Source: Acidilobaceae archaeon
Lineage (GTDB): Archaea > Thermoproteota > Thermoprotei_A > Sulfolobales > Acidilobaceae
Assembly: GCA_027051095.1 (NCBI GenBank)
Contig: JALUAM010000007.1
Location: 1 to 64,000 of the forward strand
Length of the DNA: 64,000 nucleotides
Reading direction: 5' to 3'
Each line of letters opens with the position of its first letter. The stretch's first letter is position 1. Of this stretch, positions 47,005 through 57,346 are shown one piece after another. A program made the position numbers and the translations under genes. A model generated the notes under the pieces. The model was not told where the DNA came from and did not search any database. It was given only the letters and a program-made list of their open reading frames with translations.

Positions 47005-47841
47005 ATGGGTCGTATCAGGTACGGGCCCGCGGGCAAGCCCGTAGACTTTAAAGGCCCCATGGAGAGGGTTCCCGAGTTCCTGAGAAGCATAGGCCTCAGC
47101 GCGCTGGAGTACGAGGCTGTGAGAGGCGTGAGGATCTCGGAGTCTAAGGCACGGCTACTAGGCGAGGAGGCGAGAAAACATGATATAGTCCTGAGCATGC
47201 ACGCACCCTACTACGTGAACCTTGCAAGCCCTGACGACGACACAGTCAAGAGGAGCCTGAAGAGGCTCTACGACTCGATGGTGGCGGCCGAGTGGATGGG
47301 TGCTTACGCCGTAGTCATCCACCCAGGCTACTATAAGGGTAATAGCAGCCAGCGCGAGGCCCTGGAGAGGGTCATAAAGGCCTTCAACAGCCTGATAGAG
47401 TCCCTCCCCTCCTGGATTAAGACGCCTGAAGTAGCCCCGGAGACCATGGGGAAGACAAGCCAAGTGGGGAGCCTGGAGGAGGTCATAGAGATATGTGAGA
47501 ACGTGCCCAGATGTAGGCCATGCATAGACTGGGCACACCTCTACGCTAGAAGCGAGGGTTCATTCGTTGTAAGCGTCGACCAGGTGATTAAGGCGATAGA
47601 GGAGGTCGAGAAGAGACTGGGCTCCAGGGCTGTGAGACCCCTTCACACGCACTTCTCAAAGATAGAGTATGGGCGAGGCGGCGAGAGGGAGCATCACACC
47701 CTCAGGGAGGAGGGCTACGGCCCAAGCTGGGAAATAGTGTGCAGGGCCTACAGGGAGACGGGTATAGACGCCGTGGTTATAAGTGAAAGCCCGATCCTCG
47801 AGAAGGACGCCCTCCTCATGAAGGAGATATGCGGTGAGTAA
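47005..47841 (+). CDS. nfo: endonuclease IV (AP endonuclease family 2)
   Basis: LSMHAPYYVNLAS; VIHPGYYKG; CIDWAHLYARSEG; HTHFSKIEYG; ISESP. Confidence 0.9.
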   Translation: MGRIRYGPAGKPVDFKGPMERVPEFLRSIGLSALEYEAVRGVRISESKARLLGEEARKHDIVLSMHAPYYVNLASPDDDTVKRSLKRLYDSMVAAEWMGAYAVVIHPGYYKGNSSQREALERVIKAFNSLIESLPSWIKTPEVAPETMGKTSQVGSLEEVIEICENVPRCRPCIDWAHLYARSEGSFVVSVDQVIKAIEEVEKRLGSRAVRPLHTHFSKIEYGRGGEREHHTLREEGYGPSWEIVCRAYRETGIDAVVISESPILEKDALLMKEICGE

Positions 47842-47911
47842 GCCCGGGAGCCGGCCCGCCCCATTGACGTATATAAACCCGCCGCGCCCCCCGCCTTTAA
47901 AGGTGCCCGGC

Positions 47912-48241
47912 TTGGCAAAGATAGCTAAAATAATACTAGTGGATCTGCCCCATCACCCCTACAGTAAGCATTGGCGAAAGCTTGCAGAGAAGATAGCGAA
48001 GGAGCTAGGAGTCCCGCTTGAGGTGAAGAACGAGGACTACGTGTTCGCTATAGAGCATGGTGAGACCGACGATCTAGGCATGGCGTCGCTGCCACAGCTC
48101 TTCGCTCAGACCGAAGACGGCGAAATTAAGTTACTACTCAGCAGATTCCCCTTCAACCCCGCGACTCTACAGGCGGACCCAGAGGAGGCGCTCAAGGCCG
48201 TAAAGGAAAGGATAAAAGAGATTCAAGAGGGAAACGGCTAA
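47912..48241 (+). CDS. hypothetical protein (thioredoxin-fold-like?)
   Basis: TTG 47912 start proposed (LAKIAKIILVDLPHHPYSKHWRKLAEKIAKELGVPLEV). Confidence 0.55.
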   Translation: MAKIAKIILVDLPHHPYSKHWRKLAEKIAKELGVPLEVKNEDYVFAIEHGETDDLGMASLPQLFAQTEDGEIKLLLSRFPFNPATLQADPEEALKAVKERIKEIQEGNG

Positions 48242-48292
48242 ACCGTTTTCACCCACTAGACGCCACATTATAAACCTTGGGGTCTATCAGCT

Positions 48293-50713
48293 GTGGTTGA
48301 CAAAGTCACTTTTCAAATCCTGGATGTTAGCTACGAGGTGCGGGGGGGCAAGCCGCGGATAATTCTCTGGGCTAGGACAGAGGATGATAAGCGCGCCGTG
48401 CTTTTCTACGACGACTTTAGACCGTACTTCTATATCTTACCCGAGAGCGAAGAGAACCTAGAAGACCTTATACCCATGGTGAAGAGGCTTTCATCGCCTA
48501 AGAGCCCTATTTTGAGAGTTGAAGTTGTCGACAGAAAGTTTATAGGCAGGCCTGTCAAGGCGCTGAAAGTTACAACCCTTGTGCCAGCCCACGTGAGGGA
48601 GTATAGGGAGGAAGCGTCTAGACTGCATGGAGTTAAGGACGTGCTTGAAGCAGATATACCATTTGCCCTCAGGTTCATGTTAGACTTCAACCTTTACCCT
48701 CTAAGATGGTATACGGCTAGAGTGGAAGAGGAGAGGGTGCCTCAGGGGTATCAAGTTGATAGCGCTTATAAGCTGTTGGAGAGGCCTGAGGAGGAGCCTT
48801 CATACGTGAACGTTGACCCCTTAAAAGGCTTGAGAGTTATGGCTTTCGACATAGAGGTGTACAATACACTTAGAAGCCCGGACCCTAGAAGAGACCCTAT
48901 AATAATGATCGGGCTCTGGAGCTATCCCGACGAGGAGGAACCGCTCATAATGGAGGCAGAGGGCAAGAACGATAGAAAGCTTATCCAGAGGTTCGTGGAG
49001 GAGGTTAGGAGGCGAGACCCCGATATAATAGTGGGCTACAACCAGAATAGGTTCGACTGGCCTTACCTCATGTCGCGTGCCAGGCTACACGGTATCAAAC
49101 TGTCGGTTGCAAGAAGGCCCGGGGTGGAGCCTAGCCAGGGCCTATACGGTCATGTAAGCGTCTCTGGCAGGCTCAATGTGGACCTCTTCGACTTCGCTGA
49201 GGAGATTAGGGAGGTCAAGGTTAAGAGTCTAGAGGAGATCGCTGATTATCTAGGCGTCATGCCCAAGGAGAAGAGGGTTATATTGGAGTGGTGGCAGATA
49301 GGAGAGTACTGGGACGATCCCGAGAAGAGGGAGGTCCTCAGGCGCTACCTTAGGGACGACATAGTATCTACCATGGGGCTGGCATGGAAGTTCCTGCCCT
49401 TCGGAGCACAGCTGAGCCAGGTTTCAGGGCTCCCTCTCGACCAGGTGATGGCGGCCAGCGTGGGCTTTAGGCTCGAGTGGAGGCTTATGAGGGAGGCTGT
49501 TAAGCTGGGTGAGCTTGTGCCTAACAGGGAGGAGAGGGGAGAGGAGAGCTACACGGGCGCCATAGTGCTGAAGCCTAAGCCGGGCCTCCACGAGAACGTA
49601 GCCGTGCTTGACTTCGCAAGTATGTACCCCAGCATAATGGTCAAGTACAATGTGGGCCCTGACACGCTGGTTAGGCCCGGAGAGCCATATAGCCCTGACG
49701 AAGTCTACGAGGCGCCGGAGGTCGGCCACAAGTTTAGAAAGAATCCGCCAGGCTTCTTCAAGAAGATCCTTGAGAGGTTCCTGTCCTGGAGGAGAGAGAT
49801 AAGGAAGAAGATGAAGGAGGTAGACCCGGAAAGCCCCGAGTATAGGCTTCTCGACGAGAGGCAGAAGGCTATCAAGCTCCTGGCAAACGCGAGCTACGGG
49901 TACATGGGGTGGCCCACCGCGAGATGGTATTGTAGGGAGTGCGCCGAGGCTGTTACAGCGTGGGGCAGGTCTATCATAAGGAAGGCTATAGAGACCGCTA
50001 GGAGGCTAGGCCTAGAGGTCTACTACGGCGACACTGATAGCTTGTTTGTTGAGTACGAGCCTTCGAAAGTGGAAGAGCTAATCAGGACTATTGAGGAGGA
50101 GCTGGGGTTTGAAATTAAGCTTGAAAAAGTGTATAAGAGAGTGTTCTTCACCGAGGCTAAGAAGAGGTACGCTGGACTCACCCAAGACGGCAAGATAGAC
50201 CTGGTTGGGTTTGAGGCAGTTAGGGGTGATTGGAGCGAGCTAGCTAAGGAAACCCAGGCTAGAGTCGCCGAGATAGTGTTGAAGACGGGCAGCGTCGAAG
50301 AAGCAGTGAAGCACGTGAGAAGCGTGATATCAAGGCTCAGGAGGGGGGACTTCGACGTTAAAGAGCTAACGATTTGGAAAACGCTGACAAGGCCTCCCAG
50401 CAGGTATGAGGCAAGGCAGCCTCACGTGACTGCAGCACTCATAATGATGAGGCAGGGGATAAGGGTTGAGCCTGGCATGAAGATAGGATACGTGATCGTG
50501 AGAGGTTCGGGCCCATTGCATGCCAGGGCTAAGCCATACTTCCTTGCGAGGAAGAGCGAGGTGGACGTTGAATATTATATAGATAAGCAGGTGGTGCCTG
50601 CGGCCTTGAGGATACTAGGCTACTTCGGGGTCACGGAGAAAAAGCTCAAAGGAGGAGGCCAGTCTAGCCTGCTCGACTTCCTCGGCGGGTCGAAGCCTAG
50701 AGGAGGTCGTTGA
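48293..50713 (+). CDS. polB: family B DNA polymerase
   Basis: MAFDIEVYN exonuclease motif; DFASMYPSIMVKYN; KLLANASYGYMGW; VYYGDTDSLFVEY. Confidence 0.97.
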   Translation: MVDKVTFQILDVSYEVRGGKPRIILWARTEDDKRAVLFYDDFRPYFYILPESEENLEDLIPMVKRLSSPKSPILRVEVVDRKFIGRPVKALKVTTLVPAHVREYREEASRLHGVKDVLEADIPFALRFMLDFNLYPLRWYTARVEEERVPQGYQVDSAYKLLERPEEEPSYVNVDPLKGLRVMAFDIEVYNTLRSPDPRRDPIIMIGLWSYPDEEEPLIMEAEGKNDRKLIQRFVEEVRRRDPDIIVGYNQNRFDWPYLMSRARLHGIKLSVARRPGVEPSQGLYGHVSVSGRLNVDLFDFAEEIREVKVKSLEEIADYLGVMPKEKRVILEWWQIGEYWDDPEKREVLRRYLRDDIVSTMGLAWKFLPFGAQLSQVSGLPLDQVMAASVGFRLEWRLMREAVKLGELVPNREERGEESYTGAIVLKPKPGLHENVAVLDFASMYPSIMVKYNVGPDTLVRPGEPYSPDEVYEAPEVGHKFRKNPPGFFKKILERFLSWRREIRKKMKEVDPESPEYRLLDERQKAIKLLANASYGYMGWPTARWYCRECAEAVTAWGRSIIRKAIETARRLGLEVYYGDTDSLFVEYEPSKVEELIRTIEEELGFEIKLEKVYKRVFFTEAKKRYAGLTQDGKIDLVGFEAVRGDWSELAKETQARVAEIVLKTGSVEEAVKHVRSVISRLRRGDFDVKELTIWKTLTRPPSRYEARQPHVTAALIMMRQGIRVEPGMKIGYVIVRGSGPLHARAKPYFLARKSEVDVEYYIDKQVVPAALRILGYFGVTEKKLKGGGQSSLLDFLGGSKPRGGR

Positions 50714-51965
50714 AAGTCAGGAACTTGACGCTACCCGGCTTATAGGTTATCTTGCTGCCCATCCTAGACCCTACTAGCAGCGCTACACCCTTGTCCTCGG
50801 CTAGGTTGAGTAGCCTCTGAGTTATGATGCCGTCGAATACTACAGCGTGGATGGTGCCTTTCTCAGCCTGCTGAAGCCTCTCGAAGAGCTCCCTCACCTT
50901 GACCCTATCGACCTCTTTCCACTCCTTGTCGTACAGGACGGCTTCTAGAGTGCCTGGTAGCTTCCTTATATTCTCCAAGACTTCCTTGGGGATAGCCATA
51001 GCGACGGTCTCGGTCTTCTCCTCTTTCTTAGCCTCCTCCGCAGTCTTCTCTTCCTTAGCCTCTACCGGCTGAGGGGCCGGGGCTTGAGCGGTCTTCTCCT
51101 TTTCTTCCACGGCTTCCTGGGTAGTCTTCTCCTCCTTCTCCTCCACGAGGCCTAGCTCCTTTGCGACGGTGGATGCCGGCACCATCTGGTTGAGAGCCCT
51201 TGCTATCTCCTTACCCGTGAGCTCCTCTACTTCCTTGCCCTCGGGCGCCCTCGCCACGTAATCTACCTTCATCTGGGGGAGCACGTTCTTTAGTATAAGC
51301 TCGCCGCCTCTATCGCCGTCGACGAAGAGGACTATCTTCTTCCTCTCCGCGAGCTTTTTAATAGTCTCGGGGACCTTACCCCTAGCGCCTTCCAGGGCTA
51401 TAACGTTGGTGTAACCGTACCTGAGCAGGTTCTGAACGTCGCCTCTGCCCTCAACTACTATCACAGTGTCGGCCTGGTCCACTCCAGGCCCTGCAGGCAG
51501 CTTCTCTGGGCCGTACTCGATTATCTTAGCCTGCTTAGCCTGCTCCTGCTGGATGACCTCCCTCACGATCTCCTTTATGTCGGGCTCCCTCTCGCGCATG
51601 TGCTCTAGAAGCTCTCTAGCTCTGGCTATTATCCTCTTTATCTTGTCGGCCCTAAGATCTTTGATCTCCTCGACTACTATTCTGGCCTGGTAGGGCCCTA
51701 TCTTGTCTACGGTCTCGAGCATAGCTGCTATTATGCTGGTGTGCACCCTGTCGAGGTTGCTAGGGACAAGTATCTGGCCTACAGTCTTCGTCCCCTGGTA
51801 CTTGATTTCAACGTGTATCCTGCCTATCTTGTCTTTCTCCTGAAGCTCCTCCAGCGAGAAGCCCGTGCCTAGAAGCCCCTCAGTCTGGCCGAAGATCGCG
51901 CCTATCACGTCGTGTCTATCTACCCTGCCGTCAACCTCTAGCTTAGCCTTGATGAGGTACTTCAC
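50697..51965 (-). CDS. dnaG: DnaG-type primase (TOPRIM)
   Basis: YLIKAKLEVDGRVDRHDVIGAIFGQTEGLLG; VIVVEGRGDVQNLLRYGYTNVIALEGARG; VLFVDGDRGGELI; EK-rich linker. Confidence 0.96.
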   Translation of the reverse strand: MKYLIKAKLEVDGRVDRHDVIGAIFGQTEGLLGTGFSLEELQEKDKIGRIHVEIKYQGTKTVGQILVPSNLDRVHTSIIAAMLETVDKIGPYQARIVVEEIKDLRADKIKRIIARARELLEHMREREPDIKEIVREVIQQEQAKQAKIIEYGPEKLPAGPGVDQADTVIVVEGRGDVQNLLRYGYTNVIALEGARGKVPETIKKLAERKKIVLFVDGDRGGELILKNVLPQMKVDYVARAPEGKEVEELTGKEIARALNQMVPASTVAKELGLVEEKEEKTTQEAVEEKEKTAQAPAPQPVEAKEEKTAEEAKKEEKTETVAMAIPKEVLENIRKLPGTLEAVLYDKEWKEVDRVKVRELFERLQQAEKGTIHAVVFDGIITQRLLNLAEDKGVALLVGSRMGSKITYKPGSVKFLTFNDLL

Positions 51966-52079
51966 CCTCTAACACCTCTGCTTAGCTCCTTCTCCGGAAG
52001 CCCCTGCGACTAGATACTCCCGACTTTAATGTGAGGGAAGAGGGAGAGGTTAAAACGATCTGGTGTGCAGCCTGGGACC

Positions 52080-53159
52080 CTACCTGGTAACGCGGGACTC
52101 GATCTCCCTCACCAGGGAGGCTAGCTCCTTGTCGCCTAGCAGTGCATCCCTGACAGGCCTAACTAGCTCTATCAACGCGTCGGCCACGGCATTCTTAAGG
52201 TCTAGGGGGTGGAGTCTGCCTTCAAGGTAGTCCTTCTCAAGCTCGCTATAGCTCTCATAGGTCACGGGTCCCCCGTACTTCTGCGGCCTATCAACGTGTA
52301 GCTTGAATCCGGGCCTAGCGAAGAGAATGTACCTGGCTATCTCGATCACTGGATTCCCCTCGGTCTGCCTGGGCGGGCAGTAGGCCTTCCTGATTTTCTC
52401 TCTTATCTCGTCGTCCGAGTCTGTGACGAATATCGCGGACTCGGGCTTAGACTTGCTCATCTTAGCCTCCATAGCGGCTTCATCGGCCTCCACGCCCTCC
52501 ATCCTGGAGTGGCCTCTAAGCCCTGTCACTATCGGCGTGTGAACAGCTATGGGCTTCTTTACCCCCAGCTTCTCTGCTATGTCCCTTGCAAGCATGTGAG
52601 CTTTACGCTGGTCAAGGCCTCCCAGAGCTATATCCAGGTCCATGTAGAAGATATCTGTCACCTGCATGAGCGGATAGATCAGCTTGGAGAAGTCGGTTTC
52701 CGCCTCCTCCGCTCTCCTCCCCATTATGGTCAGGGCCCTCTTCACCCTAGCCAGCGTAGCCATCTTAGAGGCCCTTATGAGAAGAGACCAATAATCCACG
52801 TCGCTGACAAGGTCCTCGGCGTAGACGTACTTCACGCTTCCAGGGGGCACTCCTAGAGCTTCGAGGACCCTCTCTACAACCCTAGCGGCGCCCCTAATGA
52901 GGTTAAGGTCTCCCCCTAGCTTGTCGTTGATGTATGCGTGCCATGTTGCCGCTAGAACTTTAAAGTCGATCCCTGCTTCAACCATGTCCTTAACCTTGAA
53001 CATCCACACGAACCAGCCCACGTGGACGATACCGCTCGGCTCATAGCCTATGTAGCCTTTAAGCTTCTCGCCGGTCTCTAGCTTGGACTTCAGCTCGTCT
53101 AAGGTGACAACCTCCACGGTATTCCTCGTTATAAGCTCGAGCCTGCCCTCTAAATCCAA
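52080..53159 (-). CDS. tyrS: tyrosyl-tRNA synthetase
   Basis: GYIGYEPSGIVHVGWFVW; GGLDQRKAHMLARD; KMSKSKPESAIF. Confidence 0.95.
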   Translation of the reverse strand: MDLEGRLELITRNTVEVVTLDELKSKLETGEKLKGYIGYEPSGIVHVGWFVWMFKVKDMVEAGIDFKVLAATWHAYINDKLGGDLNLIRGAARVVERVLEALGVPPGSVKYVYAEDLVSDVDYWSLLIRASKMATLARVKRALTIMGRRAEEAETDFSKLIYPLMQVTDIFYMDLDIALGGLDQRKAHMLARDIAEKLGVKKPIAVHTPIVTGLRGHSRMEGVEADEAAMEAKMSKSKPESAIFVTDSDDEIREKIRKAYCPPRQTEGNPVIEIARYILFARPGFKLHVDRPQKYGGPVTYESYSELEKDYLEGRLHPLDLKNAVADALIELVRPVRDALLGDKELASLVREIESRVTR

Positions 53160-53213
53160 TACAACCCCCCGCGGATATAGGGCGAGGGGGTCGGGAGTAT
53201 ATAAGGGGCGGGG

Positions 53214-54605
53214 TTATACCCCGCAGATGCAGGCCCCAAACTCGCCCCCGTGACCCTTCTTCTTTAACTCCAGGAACCTGTCTATGAGAACCTTATGCTC
53301 CGGCCTCTCCCTCAAAATCCTCTTGAAGACGCCGGCCATCTTCATCACGTTTATCTCCCAACTCCTCAATGCAAAGCATACGTAGCAGCCTATCCTGTAG
53401 AAGCCAGCCTCGTAGAGGGGGTTCAGCGGCAGCCCGTTCCAGAGTATATAGGTCTGAACGTGGCTGCCGCTCCACAGCTTTATAGGGGAGACCACAGGAT
53501 AGCCTAGCTTCTCGTCGTACCTCAGGACAGGCCTCTTCCCCCTCTTCTCTGACTCCCCGTCCCTATCGCCTGTGACAACTATGGTCTTGCCCTTAGCCGC
53601 CTCCCTAAAGCCCTCCCTCAGGGCATCCAGCTTCCTCCCAGTACACCACCTATATTCCGGGTCGGGCATAGGCATCCCCTCGAGTAGGAGCCCCTCGTCG
53701 ACGTTAGCCCTCTTATAGATGAGGTCGACTCCAAGCTTGGAGGCAACCTTCTCCACGTACTCGGCGTTCTCGAGGAAGTCTATCCCCGTGTCGACATAGA
53801 CAGCCTTAACCCTGTCTCTACCGTAGGCCTTTAGCGCTATTATCAGCGCTGCGGTCGAGTCTTTGCCGCCGCTCCACGGTACTATCACTGTGTCGGGGTC
53901 TGGGGCCAGCCTTCTCAAGATCTCTATAGACTTGGACTCCAGCGCTTCCATCACAGGCGTGTTTTTCTCGACGAGCCGTTCCAGGCTCACCCGCTTAGCC
54001 TGAGCCCCCCTCCGCGGGACGGCCTTAGGCACCTCGCCCTTATCCTCAGCGTAGAACTCTCCCACGACGGAGTCGCCACTAAAGACTATGTGTTTGCCCT
54101 TCTCGGCTTTGAATAGAAGGGGCACGCTGCCGACACTTCTCATCATGAACAGGCTAAGGGTTCTAGCGCCCCTGCCGTAAAGGAAGAAGCTGTCACCCTG
54201 CGGCGTATAGGGTATACCCTCAAGCTCGGAGCCCCCAAGCCCCCCAGAGAATATGTATGCCTCTCCGTCCCAGAACGTCGCCAGCCTTATCCTAGCCCTA
54301 GCTTTATTAATATAAGAATAAATCATTTCAATAGTGTTATTCCTCACCTTGGAGGCCCTTGTTACTATGACCGCGCTGAGAGGGGGGGCCAGTGCCTGCA
54401 AGTCGGAGGCTATGCCTTCATCCTCCCTGCCCAGCAGGACGACGCTGAACGGCTCCATGGCGCCTGCTAGCTCCTCTAAGAGCGCGTCACCCCTGCTGCC
54501 ACCGCCTGCTGCTGCTACCTCTATTCCCCAGCCAGGCATGAATCTTTCCAGCGCCGCCTTAACAGCCTTAGCGTCTTTCCTACCCCTAACTATTATCTTA
54601 AGCAT
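53214..54605 (-). CDS. PAPS-reductase-family (PP-loop) protein with N-terminal extension
   Basis: VIVPWSGGKDSTAALIIALKAYG; DTGIDFLENAEYVEKVA; RWCTGRKLDALREGF; C-terminal CYVC. Confidence 0.88.
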   Translation of the reverse strand: MLKIIVRGRKDAKAVKAALERFMPGWGIEVAAAGGGSRGDALLEELAGAMEPFSVVLLGREDEGIASDLQALAPPLSAVIVTRASKVRNNTIEMIYSYINKARARIRLATFWDGEAYIFSGGLGGSELEGIPYTPQGDSFFLYGRGARTLSLFMMRSVGSVPLLFKAEKGKHIVFSGDSVVGEFYAEDKGEVPKAVPRRGAQAKRVSLERLVEKNTPVMEALESKSIEILRRLAPDPDTVIVPWSGGKDSTAALIIALKAYGRDRVKAVYVDTGIDFLENAEYVEKVASKLGVDLIYKRANVDEGLLLEGMPMPDPEYRWCTGRKLDALREGFREAAKGKTIVVTGDRDGESEKRGKRPVLRYDEKLGYPVVSPIKLWSGSHVQTYILWNGLPLNPLYEAGFYRIGCYVCFALRSWEINVMKMAGVFKRILRERPEHKVLIDRFLELKKKGHGGEFGACICGV

Positions 54606-54684
54606 GACTTAACGGCACCTACTCCCGGCCCCCACGCATTAATAAGATGTAGCAGCTTGAGCCTTAAAGAAAAGCACTAGGCCC

Positions 54685-54873
54685 TCACTTAAGGCTCTTT
54701 AAGACTCTGTCAACCCTAATCTTCTCAAGTATGTCCTTAGCCTTTTGGAGGGCCTCCTCGCGTGACTGGGCAGACACGTTGACGTAGAAGTTTGTGCCCT
54801 TAACCCTAACCCTATACCTCTTCTCGCCGAGGAGCACGTATTCCTCTACTATCTCAAGCTCCAAGCTGGACAC
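54685..54873 (-). CDS. small hypothetical protein, 62 aa
   Basis: MSSLELEIVEEYVLLGEKRYRVRVKGTNFYVNVSAQSREEALQKAKDILEKIRV. Confidence 0.6.
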   Translation of the reverse strand: MSSLELEIVEEYVLLGEKRYRVRVKGTNFYVNVSAQSREEALQKAKDILEKIRVDRVLKSLK

Positions 54874-55045
54874 CTATAACTTTGATAGCCGGCCGAGGCT
54901 ATATTGGGGTGAGGGGTGAGGGTTAGCCTTAGCCGGGGCCCTAGGCGCCCGCAAGGTAGTAATATGGCTTGACGGGAGGCCTGCCGCCCTGAGGCTGCTC
55001 AGGGAAGCACGGGATATACTGGGTCTTCAGGGCGTAAAGATCATA

Positions 55046-55588
55046 GTGCCCGCTCGCCTCGATGACCTAGACGGGGTTAAGGGCGACGTGGTAGTAGCGC
55101 CTCCCAGAGGCCCCGAGAGGGCCGCTGCCATAAGGCTCGCCTCGATGACCTCGGCGGGGCTAGTTAGCGACGAGAGGCCTAGAAGGGCGCTCTTCAAGTC
55201 ACTAGCTTATCCTCAAGACAGCTTCTCAAATGTCGCGATAGGAATCGACCCTGGCAGGTCCTGTGCAGCTGCCGCGGTGGCAGACGGCCTGTTCATATGG
55301 TATTGGAGCGGCGAGTGCGTCGATCTGCCTGTAACCGTGGAATCGCTGATAGAGGACCTAGCGCCCTCCAACGTGAAGATATACGTGGGGCTCGGCCCGG
55401 GGGGCCTCGAGGTAATAGAGATGCTCGGCTTAGACAGGATTTCAGTGTACGGTGTGCCGGAGGAGGGTTCGACCTCGTCGCCCTTCCACCCCCCTCTAGG
55501 CCTTGTGGAGGCGATAAACGACGAACACGTTTTAGCGGCCCTCACAATAGCCTATAAGGGGCTGTCGTCTTGGCCTCGGCGAGCCTAG
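55046..55588 (+). CDS. hypothetical protein with RNase-H-like motif; coding frame probably begins upstream
   Basis: NVAIGIDPGRSCAAAAVADG; upstream frame from 54920 also looks coding (ALAGALGARKVVIWLDGRPAALRLLREARDILGLQGVKII). Confidence 0.6.
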   Translation: MPARLDDLDGVKGDVVVAPPRGPERAAAIRLASMTSAGLVSDERPRRALFKSLAYPQDSFSNVAIGIDPGRSCAAAAVADGLFIWYWSGECVDLPVTVESLIEDLAPSNVKIYVGLGPGGLEVIEMLGLDRISVYGVPEEGSTSSPFHPPLGLVEAINDEHVLAALTIAYKGLSSWPRRA

Positions 55589-56880
55589 CAGACTACCTAG
55601 AGCGCGCTGGCTACGAGAGGGTGGAAGGCGTCCTCTCGCGCGAATACGAGGTCTCAAGGCTCCTCGCTGAAAGGCAGGGTTGCGGGCCGGCTCTAGTGTT
55701 CAGCGTCGAGGGCTCCGATCTTGAATCCGCGGGCAACGTGGTAGACACCAGGGAGAAGCTGTATAGGGCCCTCAGTGTGGAGGGCGACGAAGACGCTTAT
55801 AAGAGGCTGCTGGAGGCCATGTCCTCGCCCCGCCGGTTGAGCATCGTTGGCGCTCCTAAGCTCAGAGAGGCTCGGAGGGGTCTGCTGAGCCTGCCAGCGG
55901 TCAAGTTCTACGAGGGCGAGGCGGGCCTGTACCTCTCCGCGTCGATCTACATAGCGTGCTACGGGGGTATATGCAATGCTAGCATACATAGGACGCTAGT
56001 CCTGGGTGAGAAGGAGGCCACCGCCAGGATAGTCCCAAGGCACCTATGGGCTCTCTACACTGAAGCTAGGCGGAGGGGCGAGGACTTACCCGTAACCATA
56101 GTTCTAGGAGTCCATCCAGCCGTCCTGCTGGCTGCAGCCTCCAGCCCCAGGCTGGGGGTCTTTGAGCTTGAGGTCGCGTCGAGGCTCCTCGGGGGCCTAG
56201 AGGCGTATGAAAGCCCGGTTCACGGCAACCCCGTGCCACTCGGCGCAGGAGCTGTCATAGAAGCGTGGATCACGGGCTCGACTGTGGACGAGGGCCCCTA
56301 CGTCGACGCTTTGCTGACCTACGACAGGGTCAGGAAGCAGCCTCTCATAAGAGTCGAAGGCGTTTACATAGACCCCGACGGCATCGGCCACGTAATTCTG
56401 GGGGGTGGGCTGGAACACGCCATCCTAATGGGGTTTCCGAGGGAGGCCGCTATATGGGAGGCGGTCTCCAGAGCAGTTCCGAAGGTGAGGAAGGTCAGGT
56501 TGACTCCAGCCAGCGGTGGCTGGCTACACGCGGTAATATCTATAGAGAAGCAGCATGAGGGTGACGGTAAGACCGCTATAATGGCGGCCTTCGCAGCCCA
56601 CCCAAGCCTGAAGCACGTGATAGTTGTCGACTCTGACGTAGACCCCGACAACCCGTGGGAGGTGGAGTGGGCCATAGCCACACGCTTCCAAGCTGACAAG
56701 GACTTAGTCATAGTTAGGAACGCTAGGGGGTCGACACTAGACCCTAGCTCCGAGGATGGGCTCACAGCTAAGATGGGGCTCGACGCGACTAAGCCGCTGA
56801 ACGCGGGGCCCGGCTTCAAGAAGGGCGTCATACCTGGCCTCAAATCGTGGGGCTGCAGGGTGCGGGAGGGCCATGGCTAG
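55570..56880 (+). CDS. UbiD-family decarboxylase
   Basis: [86 protein letters not shown]. Confidence 0.9.
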   Translation: MASASLADYLERAGYERVEGVLSREYEVSRLLAERQGCGPALVFSVEGSDLESAGNVVDTREKLYRALSVEGDEDAYKRLLEAMSSPRRLSIVGAPKLREARRGLLSLPAVKFYEGEAGLYLSASIYIACYGGICNASIHRTLVLGEKEATARIVPRHLWALYTEARRRGEDLPVTIVLGVHPAVLLAAASSPRLGVFELEVASRLLGGLEAYESPVHGNPVPLGAGAVIEAWITGSTVDEGPYVDALLTYDRVRKQPLIRVEGVYIDPDGIGHVILGGGLEHAILMGFPREAAIWEAVSRAVPKVRKVRLTPASGGWLHAVISIEKQHEGDGKTAIMAAFAAHPSLKHVIVVDSDVDPDNPWEVEWAIATRFQADKDLVIVRNARGSTLDPSSEDGLTAKMGLDATKPLNAGPGFKKGVIPGLKSWGCRVREGHG

Positions 56881-57343
56881 GACCTACCCTAAAGCGCCCG
56901 TTGTGGGCGTGGGCGCCCTGGTCCTTGACTCGGGGCGGATACTGCTTGTCAGAAGAGCGTATCCTCCGGGGAAGGGGCTCTGGAGCGTGCCCGGCGGCCA
57001 CGTAGAGCTGGGAGAGGGCTTGTTGGAGGCGGCCGAGAGGGAGCTGCTCGAGGAGACGGGCCTCGAGGGTGAAGCCCTTGGGGTGGTTAACGTTGACGAC
57101 GCGATAACCATTGACGGGAGGGGGGTTAGGTATCACTTTGTGCTCATAACGGTGCTGGTAAGGGTCAAAGGCGGGATTCTAAGGCCCGGCGGCGACGCCC
57201 TCGAGGCCCGGTTTTTCACCCTAGAGGAGGCTAAGAGGCTGGAGCTAACCCCCTCGACTAGGGGGCTTATAGAGAAGATCGAGAAGGGGCTTATATGCAT
57301 TGATAGGCCCATACCCGTGAGGAGATACTCACCGAGGGACTGA
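56873..57343 (+). CDS. NUDIX hydrolase
   Basis: [27 protein letters not shown] Nudix box. Confidence 0.95.
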   Translation: MARTYPKAPVVGVGALVLDSGRILLVRRAYPPGKGLWSVPGGHVELGEGLLEAAERELLEETGLEGEALGVVNVDDAITIDGRGVRYHFVLITVLVRVKGGILRPGGDALEARFFTLEEAKRLELTPSTRGLIEKIEKGLICIDRPIPVRRYSPRD

Positions 57344-57346
57344 GCG

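Noticed and set aside
51000-51160. Repetitive Glu/Lys tract as a DNA repeat element
   Set aside because: It is the low-complexity linker of DnaG (VEEKEEKTTQEAVEEKEKTAQ...), not an independent element.
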